64,000 nucleotides of DNA, from contig NW_024104448.1 in assembly GCF_003945595.2 (NCBI RefSeq), positions 868,017 through 932,016 on the forward strand, written 5' to 3'. Made by a program: the position numbers and the translations under genes. How positions within the stretch are numbered: the stretch's first letter is position 1; each line of letters starts with the position of its first letter. This stretch comes from Pipra filicauda. Taxonomy: Eukaryota > Chordata > Aves > Passeriformes > Pipridae. Under the pieces are notes generated by a model that worked only from the letters and a program-made list of their open reading frames with translations, did no database searches and had not been told where the DNA came from. This document shows, one piece after another, positions 53,940 through 64,000 of this stretch.

Positions 53940-54469
53940 GGGGGTTCACGTGAGCTGTTGACAGAAGCTGATCCCTTCAATGTGACACATTTACCTGGTT
54001 GGAATACAGTGCTCCCTGCCTCCCTTCTGGAGGCATAAGGCAGGGAACAGGAGAAACCACAGTGCTTTGTAGCAGATGCAGAAAACACAGGCGTGGCTGT
54101 GGAGAATACAAGGTGGGAGCCTCAAATCAGTGCCTCAACATTGCCAATCTTCATTTTTACCAAAATTGCTTGTAAATAGCTGAAGAGGGAGACTTCACAC
54201 CTTCTGAACTTCAGCATTGAGTCAGACACATAGGGACAGCTTGGAGGAAAAAGTGAATATACTATAAAGCTCAGTACAGGTATTATCAAGTAATGAAGTT
54301 AAGTCCAACAGAGCACAAGAGATTTGAAATGTGATATCCATGAAAGGATCAGGAGCCCAGCGTCCCTGAAGATGCAGTTATCAAATAAGGTATATCACTA
54401 GCTGGACTGGCAGTACTTTTTGATGGAGCAGCAGAGGGTACCACGTTCCCCATCCAGGTAGTGGCTCTG

Positions 54470-54905
54470 CCTCGCTCCCAGCCTTTCTGTTCTACCCCGC
54501 GCGTACAAAGCCCGGCGGAGTCCGTGCTGTGCTCTAACCGTGCCGTGTGTGCCTCCCGCAGGTGAGCGGCCCTTCGAGTGCAGCTGGCCGGGCTGCACGA
54601 AGAAGTTCGCCCGCTCGGACGAGCTGGCGCGGCACCACCGCACCCACACGGGCGAGAAGCGGTTCCGCTGCCCCCTGTGCGAGAAGCGCTTCATGCGCAG
54701 CGACCACCTGACGAAGCACGCGCGGCGCCACGCCAACTTCCAGCCGGGAATGCTGCGGGGCCGGGCGGGCAGCGGCTCCAGGGCCGGCTCCCTCAGTGAC
54801 CACAGCCGCTCGGACGCCTCCAGCCCCACGCTGAGCCCCGCCAGCTCCCCGTAGCCCGCCCCGCTGCCCACGGCACCGCGCCTCCGACGCCCAGGGGACT
54901 TCGGC
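54470..54905. promoter_or_regulatory. Intragenic GC/CpG island over exon 2
   Basis: GC and CpG density jump at about 54470, cover exon 2 and drop again just after the stop codon. The island carries no clear TATA or initiator and may simply reflect coding composition. It could also mark an internal promoter or a GC-biased conversion hotspot. A 196-codon minus-strand ORF here is a by-product of this composition. Confidence 0.6.
54562..54854 (+). CDS. KLF13: KLF13 coding exon 2 (end of codon 181 to residue 277, stop TAG)
   Basis: This completes the DNA-binding domain of KLF13. Zinc finger 2 uses Cys187, Cys192, His205 and His209; zinc finger 3 uses Cys217, Cys220, His233 and His237. The linkers are the canonical TGERPF and TGEKRF. 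Base-contacting positions keep the KLF pattern (RSDELARH in finger 2, RSDHLTKH in finger 3) for GC/CACCC boxes. The tail [25 protein letters not shown] end is diagnostic for KLF13, against KLF9, KLF14 or KLF16, whose tails differ. In KLF13 this Ser-rich tail is reported to be phosphorylated. Third codon positions are G or C in 94 of 96 complete codons, far more than in exon 1. Bird-specific differences from human include RFRCPLC in place of KFSCPIC (from memory). Confidence 0.96.
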
Positions 54906-55155
54906 TTGTGTTGCACACCTTTGGAAAACTGTTGTTTCCCTCCCCTACGCCCCCTTCTTAAAAAAATCAGTAAATAGCTTCCTCCCACTGCAATTTCTAG
55001 TCAAATTTGCTTTACCCGACCACACGAGTGGCTATTCTAACCTCATGGACAGACAAACTTACATGTTACACTTAGTGACTCCTGCTGTCTCAATATGTCA
55101 TATATTTTGCAACCATTTATGGATCCTCTTCATTCTTTATAAGAAAATGAGAAAA

Positions 55156-55161
55156 AATAAA
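55156..55161 (+). terminator. Possible proximal poly(A) signal
   Basis: AATAAA about 300 nt after the KLF13 stop codon, embedded in an A-rich run (55152-55168). The A-rich setting would also prime oligo(dT) artificially, so cDNA ends here would need care. Confidence 0.35.
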
Positions 55162-58100
55162 AAAAAAAGGCAAAAAGCCCCACAATTCACCTCAGGTGTC
55201 AAAGTAGTTTATAAGACGGGATTGCACAACATGAGCGTACATACAAATGAACTGTGTTGGATTTGTGTCCCCCTTCTCCTTTCTCAGGGATGGATATTTA
55301 TGTTACACAATAATTACAATGAAGACACACCCTAACCACGGCCTTACTCTGTAAATATAATTGCACTCAGAAGATTTTGTTAGGTTCTTTCACACATTGG
55401 GAAAAAAAAACAAACGATACGGAAACCAAACCAATACTGGAATGTAGTACCAGACTCGTCCATTGTTTGTTTTCCTCATTATATACCTATGTTGGGGAGT
55501 GTCTAAACAGAAGTCCTGTCTTTCTTCAAGCTGCCCACTGCTTTTGATGGCAAGCCGTCTTTTCACTTCATGCTGAAGATGCTCCAAAACCAACTTTCTA
55601 TTGCAAAAATCTCTGGGAGGTTGATAAACTTGTTTGTTGGTTTGTTTCATGCTAGATAAAATTCTGAGAAAAACATTTAAACAAGATGCCTTAAAAGTAA
55701 GTAACCTAAATCACGAAGAAACATATTTACACTGGGTAACATTTTCTTGCAAGGTGGCCTGGAGTCTCAGAGGCTTTCTGTCGTCACACTCTCCAAGTTG
55801 TTAAGCTATCTGCACTGCCTGCTCAGTATGGGACCAACAGAATATTCAAATCAAACCACACTGACTTGAACAATTTCCTTTATTTCTTTCTCTCTTCTTT
55901 TTTTTTAATGAATTGTGGAAATAGCATTACTGAACCAATGCCCACCAAAACTGTTATCAAGGTACTTACCTGCTGTACAGCTGTGTCTTAGAAAAACAAA
56001 TTGGCTAAGACATAGTTTCTGTATTCTGTTGCATCAAAATTGTGGTTGCTGATGAAAGAAGTGAGAATCATACTTTTCTGACTGGAAAAGTAAAATATGC
56101 ATTAAGTTTTAAATTAAAGTGACTATAGCTCAGCACTACTACAGGTTTCTCAAAAACACACATACCAGCATAAAGCAAGGTGCTCTTATTTCTGAATAAC
56201 TGCTTGATAACAGAAAGGGAATATTGGCTACTTTTCAATAACTTTCAAATATTTGACACTAGATAGAGCAGAAGGAGGTGGATTTTTATGTTTTGTATGG
56301 TAGAAAACATAGTAAAAGTGCAGGAGCATTGTGATGTACTGAAGACCTCACTGGCAGCAAATACACTTTCTGTGTTTGTCTGGTCTGATAGTGCATATTA
56401 TAACTTCAGGTCCTTTTGATTCTGGAATTTTGGGGGATCCTGTTTTTACTGTAGGGTATAAATGCAGTTAAGTGTAGGATGGTGAGAAGAAGCTCTTGAT
56501 GCCAAACCTGTCATTTGATGTTAAGTGAATGCTCCCAGATTCCAAATGAACCTGTATCTTACTTGCTGCTTTGCATTGATCCAATTTTGCAAGGTTTTGT
56601 TGTACTGTATGTTAACTGTGAGAGGCTAATGTAGGTTTCCAAGTAGTTTCATAGGTACTTCCATAATATTTACATTATTCCTGATACTACACATTCTATT
56701 AGTTGTATAGATAAATACTTAAAGACAAAGTACAGATATTTCAGTATTTTTTCACATTCATTTTCTCCAGATTTCACCTCTTGGAAAATCACAATTTCCC
56801 CTTTTGGATTGGAAGTCGTGCGAGGCATAATTCTACTGCTTCATTTCACAGAAAAAGAGGATTGCTAGGTTTTTTTGCAAGATGACAAGTATTGTTGAGT
56901 TTATATGATGGGTTGCCGAACCTCTGTGAGTTAGGGGAAAGCCAGGTCTGTTTGCCTCTACAGATTTCCTCTGTTCTTATTTTATGTTTTTTTAAAATCT
57001 ACTGAGATACACAATTTTAACAACTTGATACAATTCAGGTAACAGGAATTCACATTCCAATCATTTCTGTGACTGCTGAAAGAGCTCTTCTGCTGTAGTT
57101 AGTAAAGAGGCATTTAAGATATCTAGCTCAAGGAATTCTACAGGTCAGCTGTGTCTTGTGCACATACTTCAAAACAAGTCATAAACACATTTCTCATTAT
57201 TATACCTTAATACAGGGATATGGAGGGCAGGAGGAACAACCAAAAACAGAAGGAGCACGAAGTATCAGCAAAAATTACAGGCTTCGTGTTCCAAATTCAG
57301 TTTGTTATATCATCATCTTTTCCAACAAGAGCATCATTTAATCTTCAGGAAAGGAGGAACCGCTTCAGTCCATTTATTTAGGGCTCAATAATTCAGCAGA
57401 TGCATTCCAAACAAGTTGTTTTAATAATTGCCCGAAGAAGGAATATTTGCACCAGGCTTTATTAGTGCTGAGATTGTAGAATATAAAGATTATGGAACAA
57501 CCTGTTCTGAGGGACATAGAACTATGCAATCTTTAACTCTAACAGTAAGCTAACATTTTACATATATTCATCATGGATATTACTACTAATTCTCCAAGTT
57601 TTAGCAGGAAAAAATAAATTGGTTCAAAGTCAAATTTCCAGTTCAGTCCTTTCATTTAATGAGAAGAGTACGGGACTGGATATAGCCAACACAGCTACAC
57701 TTTCAGGAAATTCTCTGAAATTGGTCGTTAAAACTTTTTTTCTACATCTTTGTTGTAAATTCCTCAGCGTGTGTTAGGGTGACGGTCAAGTTACCGTGTT
57801 TTAAAATCCCAGCTAGAGTTTGAAAGAACTCCATTAAATGTTTAATACATCATAGTTTTAGGATAAATTATGAATTCCAAACCACTAGTAGTTTCCAAAA
57901 ATGAATGTCAACAGAACTTCTCATAATATTTTCATATGAAAAAAGAGTGTTTGTTGTTTTCCAGCATCTGCTAGAAATGGCTAATGACCAGTAAGGTCAT
58001 TAGACTCCATTCTCATGATGGTTCCTCCTGAGTTTTGCAGATAGAACAAGTCAAAATTGTTCAAACAGCTCAAATTGTGTTTTGAAATCTGGGTGCTTAT

Positions 58101-59324
58101 CCAAACTAACCTCAGGTTTTTGCCCTTGTTGTTTGCCCCAGTGGTGTAATCTAAACCAGTCCTGGCATAGCAACAGTCACACTCAGGCAGTCCTGCCCTG
58201 GCAAGGGGCAGGTTTCCTCACAGTCCTGTGTCTGGAGGGGTGTGCATCTCTCCTGCCTCCTCTGTTGCCCCAGCAGCCTGCTGAGGTGAGTCCTCACAAA
58301 CGGCAACACTGCCATTGTGGGTTTTTTAATTTTAGTTTCAGACTGCAACAACAAGTTTATTATTATTAAGGAAGCCCTGAAAGTTTGTCTGTTTTTCTCC
58401 AGCCACAATTCTGGCTTTGGCTGGAAGAATTGAGCTGAACTGCCTTGCTGCAGGAAATGGGTGCAAGCTAAAAATCATCATTTCACTACCACCAGTCACC
58501 TGGAGATAGAAACTCAGTCGCCCCTTCCATTAACCTCATCCTCTGCAAAGGTCCAATGGCAACATGAATTCAGTTTTCATCTTGCTTCTTAGAAGGCAGT
58601 CCTGGGATACTCCTGGCAGCTAGATTCTGAGAGAATTTTTTATGTCTGCAAATTAGTTGTTCCTTGCTTTTATGATACATGCATACTATCTGTTTACATA
58701 ACCACAAAGGTATATATTTATGACAAGTCATCAGAAGCCTCTGTTTGATGGTTAACATCTAATTCCTGTATGTATCCTCTTCTCTATTGCATTAACCCTT
58801 GCAATAATGGTAGCTGTGAGAGCCTTGAAAGCCTCAGTCCCCTCTCTGCAGACGTTCAGTGCTTTCCCTGTTTCATGCATCTGGGCATTAAAGGCCGTGT
58901 GAGGAGCTCACCTGTTTGTAGCTATTCCCATTCACAACTGCCTTTCTCCAGGTCTTTGTCATGAGCTACAGAATTTGTACTTTGTGAAGTGCATTGTTGT
59001 TTTGGAGAACATGGTTTGTGAAGAATAAGGAAAATCAACTCTACATGCTTAAATCTTGCTTTTTCATTGCCATTTGATTTACTAATTTCATCAGGTAATG
59101 CCTAGAAACTAACTTGCAGGTGCTCTTTTACTCCATCACACCATGTGTTTGTGCATTGGGTGCTAACATAGTCTGTGTCAGTGAATGGTTGATGAACATG
59201 TGTATTTGTAACTCCTTTGGGGATAAAGCTAAAGCCTTAGGCAGAAGAAAGCAACCAAATTATACCTGTTTATCCCATAAACCAGAATATAGAATGCAAA
59301 AGCCCATTCACTGGTATAGGTGTT

Positions 59325-59440
59325 TTTATATATATATATATTTATATATATAGATTTATATAAGCATATGCACATATATATAAATGCATATATGTGTGTA
59401 TATTGTATAGTATGTGTGTATACATAAATACACAGCAGTG
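59325..59440. repeat. AT-rich microsatellite (TA)n with TATG variants
   Basis: An imperfect TA-dinucleotide tract, interrupted and passing into TATG/TGTA repeats, within the KLF13 3'UTR. It is likely length-variable between individuals. Confidence 0.85.
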
Positions 59441-59656
59441 TGTCTGTATTACACACTGAATAATGAAGGGATATCTACAGAGCAAAACCAGGGATCCAGT
59501 TCATTATAGGTAGTGATGGGTCTGAACCAAATCTCTGGATCCAAATACCATTGCATCTGGAAAGGTTGAACCTGTTGGAGGTTTGTGGCTGAGTTTCATC
59601 TCTGGTTACAGCTGCAGTGCTTGTGTCTGTTGTGCATTCTGGGGGACGTGTGCGGG

Positions 59657-59684
59657 AGCACATGTGCTTTTCCACAAGCACATG
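59657..59684 (+). other. 3'UTR palindrome and hairpin
   Basis: AGCACATGTGCT at 59657-59668 is a perfect 12-bp palindrome. CATGTGCTT (59661-59669) also pairs perfectly with AAGCACATG (59676-59684) around a 6-base loop, giving a 9-bp hairpin near the 3' end of the mRNA. The two structures share bases and exclude each other. As DNA, CACATGTG is an E-box. Confidence 0.5.
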
Positions 59685-60042
59685 CCTGGATGTGTGCCAT
59701 GAGTGTGCACGTATTCACATCGATTCTTCCAGCTTTGGTGAACTGCAAGGCTGCTGCTGTCATCCTCACTTGTACAGCTTCACCAGCAGCACATGAATGC
59801 TTCCATGGCTCATTTTTCAACTCTAAGTCACTACATTGAAGTATTACAGTTGTACAGTTATATGTTCATCTATTCTTGCTCTGCTGTAACTTTTTATGTA
59901 TTTTGTACTGCATAGATTATATATTGTGATAATGTCCTATGCAACAACAGGAAAAGGAAACAAAGGAAAAAGGAAGAAACTTAAGAACTGTAAAATATTG
60001 TCTTAACTTGTATGCATGGTTAGTGACGTTTACATTTTCCAA

Positions 60043-60048
60043 AATAAA
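60043..60048 (+). terminator. KLF13: Probable distal KLF13 poly(A) signal
   Basis: A canonical AATAAA, preceded by UGUA-type motifs (about 59988 and 60009) and followed within 30 nt by a T-rich stretch and further on by a TGTTGTGTGTGTTGTG element (about 60239). This is the best-supported 3' end between the KLF13 stop codon and the window end. Confidence 0.65.
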
Positions 60049-60460
60049 CTGTAACTATGAAATATTGGTTTTCTCTTAATTTCTTTCTCTATGTATCAAC
60101 TAAAAGCCATCAGTTTTTAATGTTTCTGCTGTTCATTTGATGCTTGATATCTTGTTTGATATCTCTGTTTAAATTTCATCCAGTGTTATTGTTTAAAATG
60201 GGATTTTTTTTAACCATTGAGAGAAAGCTTCTGTGATGTTTGTTGTGTGTGTTGTGTACTCTTCTCTGCTTTAACTAGTATTTTTTAATTCCTTTCTCAA
60301 AGCTGGTATATACCATATTTTTCTTTACAAGATGGTTATGGGATTAATATGCACGATTTGAAGGTCAGAGAGTCAGCCATCCTTTTTTTTCAAAGCCCAG
60401 TTTTTGCACATTTGTGATATCATCTCCACAAGTGGCAATGTCCTGACAAAACAGCAGCAA

Positions 60461-60585
60461 TATAATCTCACAAGGATCTCAAAATGTTCTTTCCTGATTT
60501 TAAAGATGAGGGAATTGAAACACAGGTGTGAGTGACTTCCTCAAAAACATGAGGCATTTGCAGATGTGAAGGAATGAGTCTGAAG
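60461..60585 (+). repeat. MIR-like ancient SINE fragment downstream of KLF13
   Basis: The order of blocks follows MIR: ATAATCTCACAAGGATCTCA like 'TAATCCTCACAACAACCCT', then TTTTAAAGATGAGGGAATTG like 'TTTTACAGATGAGGAAACTG', then AAACACAGGTGTGAGTGACT like 'AGGCACAGAGAGGTTAAGT', then a CTTCCTCAAAAACATG end. Divergence is high. It starts about 400 nt after the proposed KLF13 poly(A) signal. Confidence 0.6.
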
Positions 60586-62239
60586 TTTCTTAGATATACA
60601 GGGTATGTGACACTTCCAGGCACTGCTTGTGAAAATAGGCCCCAAAGAGTAGCACTTCAGAAGTCGTCCTACATGAAAGATCTGCCTTGGGTTTGATAAC
60701 AGAAGAGCAGTCAAAGACTGTTTTCTAAACTTGCTGGGAGAATGAAAAGAGAACCAATTCCTTCCCAAAGGATTGGGGTTTCAGTTGACGTGCTGCCTTG
60801 ATACTGTACTGTTATGTGCTTCCCCACCCAGACACCCACACTCTGAAACGTGTGTTTACACATTCTCACCTGCACAAAACCTTCCCTCCAGTTCCTGAAC
60901 GCATGCATGGGTTTCTGTCTTGCCTGTGACTCAGCACGTGCCATGAAATGTTCGTTGACTTGGCAGCAGTCCACCAATTCAGGAGTGACAATAGTGCTAC
61001 AATTTTCCTATTTTCCCTTACCTGTTTATCATTTCTGGCTTCAAAGTAATCCACCTTAAAGTTCATTGCCCTGGCTTTTCAAGGAACCATACCCATGGCA
61101 CGCTTTGCTAGTTAGCTGCAAGACAGTAAAGTGACACAAATATAAATACAGTCAATAGAAAGAGGGAGAAAAGGGAGAGAAATGGAGACTGAAATAAAAA
61201 TGAGGTGAGGACAGTGAGACAAGTGTTTCTAGCACCTGACTAGGAAGGCTTACACGGCACCAGAATACATGTGGGCTGTCCTAAAGAATTTCAGAGCAAG
61301 TTAGGCAGCACCTCCAAAGATGACCAGAGGCTTCAGCATCTTTTCCAAGAGCAGCAGAGGAGAGCTAAGTCAAACAGTCACTCAAGCAGGAAAGACATAT
61401 GTTTAGGCAGCTACAACGTGCTGCTGGCACACCTAGGAGGATAAAGGGAGAGATTATTTTAATATTTCTCAATCCATGCACCAGGAAAGGGAGGGAGTCT
61501 GGATGCCCAGATATCTGAACAGCAAGAAGGGAAGAGGGAAGCAGGACTGAACACTGGCTTTGGGAGCCAGATTTGTGCTTTAGGCAACTCGGAGAAGAAG
61601 ATTACGTTAAACAAGTCATCGAAAAAAATAAGAGTGAAGAAAAGAGACCCGAGAAAACCTGAGGGGGGTTTTAGGCAAGAACAGGCCCAAAGGTCTGCTA
61701 ACAAAACCAAAACACTGAGCTTAGTAATAGCTCTACCTCACCAAGAGAATACAGTTTTAGAGTGTAATTGCTGCCTCATCATAATTGTAAAGAAAGGCTC
61801 AACCTGTCCTGCCTGGTTGGCACAGGCAGGAAATAGATTTAATCTTTGGCTCCTACTGGCTGCAGCAAATGTTCAGTGGAAAAAGAGGGGTTGGCACCAG
61901 GGGCTGGGCTGAGGGAGGTTCTGGGATGCTGGTGCCACTGGTTTCTGCTGAGCTGATGTTTCTTCTCTGCATCACTGGGTCCTTATCCTGCCTGGGCACT
62001 GCCCAGCAGGGCTGGGCCTGCGGCACCGTGACTGCATCACAATGGCTTCCAGACTGGCTTGTTCAGAGCCAGCCCCAGTGCTCTTCCCAAGGCTGCCAGG
62101 TATGGCTGGGACATGTCCCAGAGGGAAGGTGCAGAGTGCCAGGCTGGTAGATGGGAGAACGCCAGTGAGGAAAAAAAGCCCATCTGAAGGACAGGAGAGA
62201 TGGTGCTGCTGTCACAGAGAGAGTTTCGGGTTTATGGCA

Positions 62240-62362
62240 GCACAGAAAGAGGAATAAGGTGAAAAAATGTGAGGAGTAGAGGAGAGGTGCAATAAATGGG
62301 GAAGGGAAGGTAAACAGGGGGAAGATAAGTATAGAAAAATAAGAAAGAAGTATAGGGTAAGG
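62240..62362. repeat. Purine-rich stretch
   Basis: The + strand is mostly A and G over about 120 bases, with only scattered pyrimidines. Such tracts may form triplex or stiff DNA; no gene is associated. Confidence 0.6.
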
Positions 62363-64000
62363 TAATTTTATGTCATTTTCTAGAGATGAAAACAAAGCCT
62401 AATGTGCAAAATCCAGTCAGGGTTCTAGAGGACGGAGTAAGGTAGCTCATGTGGTAGCAATTCCAACAGACTAGAAGGTAAGGCATGTCAGTGTGTAACA
62501 AACAGGGCTGTGTGTCTTTAAGAGACCAATGTTTGTGTTTTCCCATGCCCTCCTATTGTGGAAATAACTTTCTGAGTCATTTCTCTGATCCTGGAGACAA
62601 ACTGAACAGACACAAAACATAACAAAACACAATAGCAACGGGAAGAGAGAAATTCCTCCCTCCTCCTTCAACGACACGTTTTATGCCCGTGATCTGAATG
62701 CAGAAGGAAGGTGGAGACTGACAGTGTTGTTTGGTGCACACTCTTTGAATCAAGCTCACCTTCTCCACCACAGCACAAACAGTTAAAACGTGAAAGTCAC
62801 ACTTCCCCAGTCTGTCACTTTTAAATGTTATCCAGTCTCTTTGGTTAAAAGTCTTACCTTCCAGATTTTCCACAGACAGCGAACTGCAAGAGGAATTTGT
62901 TAGCTTTTTTTAAACTTCAAAGCTTTGCACTTCAAAGACCCTACAGCTCTTTTCTCAAGCCTCATGCCCCACCCTCTGCAGAAAAGATGTCAGTTTGGGA
63001 CTCTCAAAATGCCACACTTGGAAGCTCACATACATCTAAAGATCAAAATCACAGCTCGGATCTGCCCAGAGGGGAGTAACGAGCAGGGCACACCCACAAG
63101 TGGCTGGCCCCAAACCCGGGCTGTATCAAGACTTCTACACCAAAATGCAGAGTCACCACTGATCAGAGCTGAGGTTGAGAACTATCTCAAACCCTTTGAA
63201 ATTACAGACAGACAGCTCCATGAAGTTGCAAGGCCTTGCAGGTTTGGTTTAACATCCAAGCTTTTTGTTAACTTTGGAAGTCATAAAACAAATCCCAATC
63301 TTTCCCACTCTGGGGCTGTCATAGGAACTGTGTTTGCAGCCTGCCGGGAGAAACAGGACGACATGGAGGAAGAAGAAAGAAGAAAGTTTTGCTCAGGAGT
63401 GCCAGTCTCCCCTGTGCCAGGGCCAGCCCAGGGAGACGCCCGTGCTGCCGGGCACGGCAGGTTGGCAGAGCCCTCCAAGACATGACCTACATACATCCAT
63501 CTCCCTCCCTGCAGCAGAGTCGTCAGCTTCAGGAGCTGAGGGTGTGCAACCAGCCACACACTCCCCAGCTTTTGCAACCTTCCCTGAGGACTGGGGAAGG
63601 GAGAGTTTCCCCCGAACGAGCCCTCGCAGGCAGCTGTGCTGATTAACTGAGCAAACAAGAGGCAAGCCTGGAAACAGGAACCTGGGGCAGGGTGGGTCTG
63701 CACAAACAACGAGGCTGGGTCAATAAATCAGGTCTGGCTCTTGGCATCCCTGCAAGAAACCTTCCAGTAACGCTTCACTGGATATTTTTGGACTCCACCT
63801 GTCTATTTTTAGGAGGGATAATTAATGCTGAAGGAAATAAGGAAAAAAATCAAGTTTTAAGTCTGTGAATGGAAAATTTGTTATTCTCCACAAAATCACT
63901 ATGATTAAGGAGGACTAAAACAGAAGGGTTGTATTTCAGAAGTAAAAATATGCTTCAATTCACTGTAAAAATTGCATGTTACATAGTGTTTGCTGAGAGA

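Larger units (their letters stand above)
27474..54561 (+). other. KLF13: KLF13 intron 1 (about 27.1 kb, phase 1)
   Basis: The donor is GTTAGT at 27474 and the acceptor CCCGCAG ends at 54561. A plausible branchpoint, CTAAC (54534-54538), puts its A 24 nt before the acceptor G. The intron splits the glycine codon of the HTGE(K/R)P linker between zinc fingers 1 and 2, the position known for KLF9/KLF13. ORFs inside are short and unconvincing. No clear LINE or LTR copy is present, which is notable for 27 kb; one MIR-like relic lies near the 3' end. Several clusters of transcription-factor motifs are listed separately. The low repeat load and the motif clusters suggest that parts of the intron carry regulatory sequence. 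Confidence 0.93.
54855..60065 (+). other. KLF13: KLF13 3'UTR (about 5.2 kb, inferred)
   Basis: From the stop codon to the poly(A) signal at 60043-60048 the sequence is AT-rich and free of repeats other than an AT microsatellite. No other gene intervenes. Long 3'UTRs are known for KLF13 in mammals, and the length here is comparable, as I recall. ORFs inside are short and unremarkable. A proximal AATAAA at 55156-55161 may give a short isoform. The end is inferred, since no transcript data are available. Confidence 0.65.
60066..64000. other. Downstream intergenic sequence, no supported gene
   Basis: No exon is recognisable. The longest + ORF (62925-63485, 186 codons) has no known domain. In mammals KLF13 is followed by OTUD7A on the opposite strand, but no OTUD7A coding sequence is visible here. 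GC-richer patches lie at 61.87-62.2 and 63.3-63.65 kb, and a purine-rich stretch is listed separately. Confidence 0.55.

Noticed and set aside
26933..54854. KLF9, KLF14 or KLF16 instead of KLF13
   Set aside because: The two-exon structure excludes intronless KLF14, and the Ser-rich C-terminal tail and the [16 protein letters not shown] start match KLF13 rather than KLF9 or KLF16.
54398..54988. Minus-strand ORF of 196 codons over KLF13 exon 2
   Set aside because: It is the shadow of a GC-rich exon whose plus strand clearly codes zinc fingers; the predicted protein has no recognisable domain.
62925..63485. Plus-strand ORF of 186 codons downstream of KLF13
   Set aside because: No known domain, overlapping ORFs in other frames, and no start or splice context; treated as chance.
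1..64000. CRISPR arrays, tRNA, rRNA, operons or prokaryotic systems
   Set aside because: No regularly spaced repeats, cloverleaf-type sequences or tightly packed ORFs are visible; the gene structure is that of a vertebrate.

Overview
This window looks like a piece of a bird nuclear genome, possibly a songbird. Three things point that way. There is a 5'-truncated CR1 LINE with the usual CR1 3' end. There are two relics that read as endogenous-retrovirus LTRs, one of which resembles, from memory, an LTR family common in finch-like birds. Interspersed repeats are otherwise sparse. Most of the sequence is noncoding, and I can support only one protein-coding gene.

That gene is KLF13 (Krueppel-like factor 13, BTEB3/FKLF2), on the + strand. 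A CpG-island promoter at about 26.51-26.83 kb has GC boxes, a CCAAT box and a perfect palindromic CRE, and no clear TATA box. Coding exon 1 (26933-27473) carries the N-terminal SIN3-interaction motif, a variable middle, a basic stretch and zinc finger 1. A phase-1 intron of about 27.1 kb (27474-54561) follows. Exon 2 (54562-54854) carries zinc fingers 2 and 3 and the serine-rich KLF13 tail. Together they give a 277-residue protein. The 3'UTR appears to run about 5.2 kb to a poly(A) signal at 60043-60048.

Layout: 1-10.8 kb is unique intergenic sequence with no supported gene. 10.82-11.62 kb is a candidate solo LTR (+). 11.6-15.8 kb is intergenic and holds a 16-bp palindromic homeodomain-type site. 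15.8-16.3 kb is the CR1 (-). About 17.87-18.35 kb is a decayed LTR (-). 18.3-26.5 kb is intergenic, with a GC-rich block at 24.3-24.9 kb. 26.5-60.07 kb is KLF13. 60.07-64 kb is downstream intergenic and starts with an old MIR-like SINE.

The main points of interest are regulatory and compositional. Third-position GC differs sharply between the two coding exons, and exon 2 sits in its own GC island. A short overlapping uORF begins 7 nt before the KLF13 start. The intron contains several motif clusters: AGGTCA repeats including a DR2, an inverted forkhead pair, and an RFX X-box-like site. The 3'UTR contains a perfect hairpin. I found no undescribed multi-gene system, CRISPR array, tRNA or rRNA. 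All family assignments come from reading the sequence and from memory of the families, not from searches.
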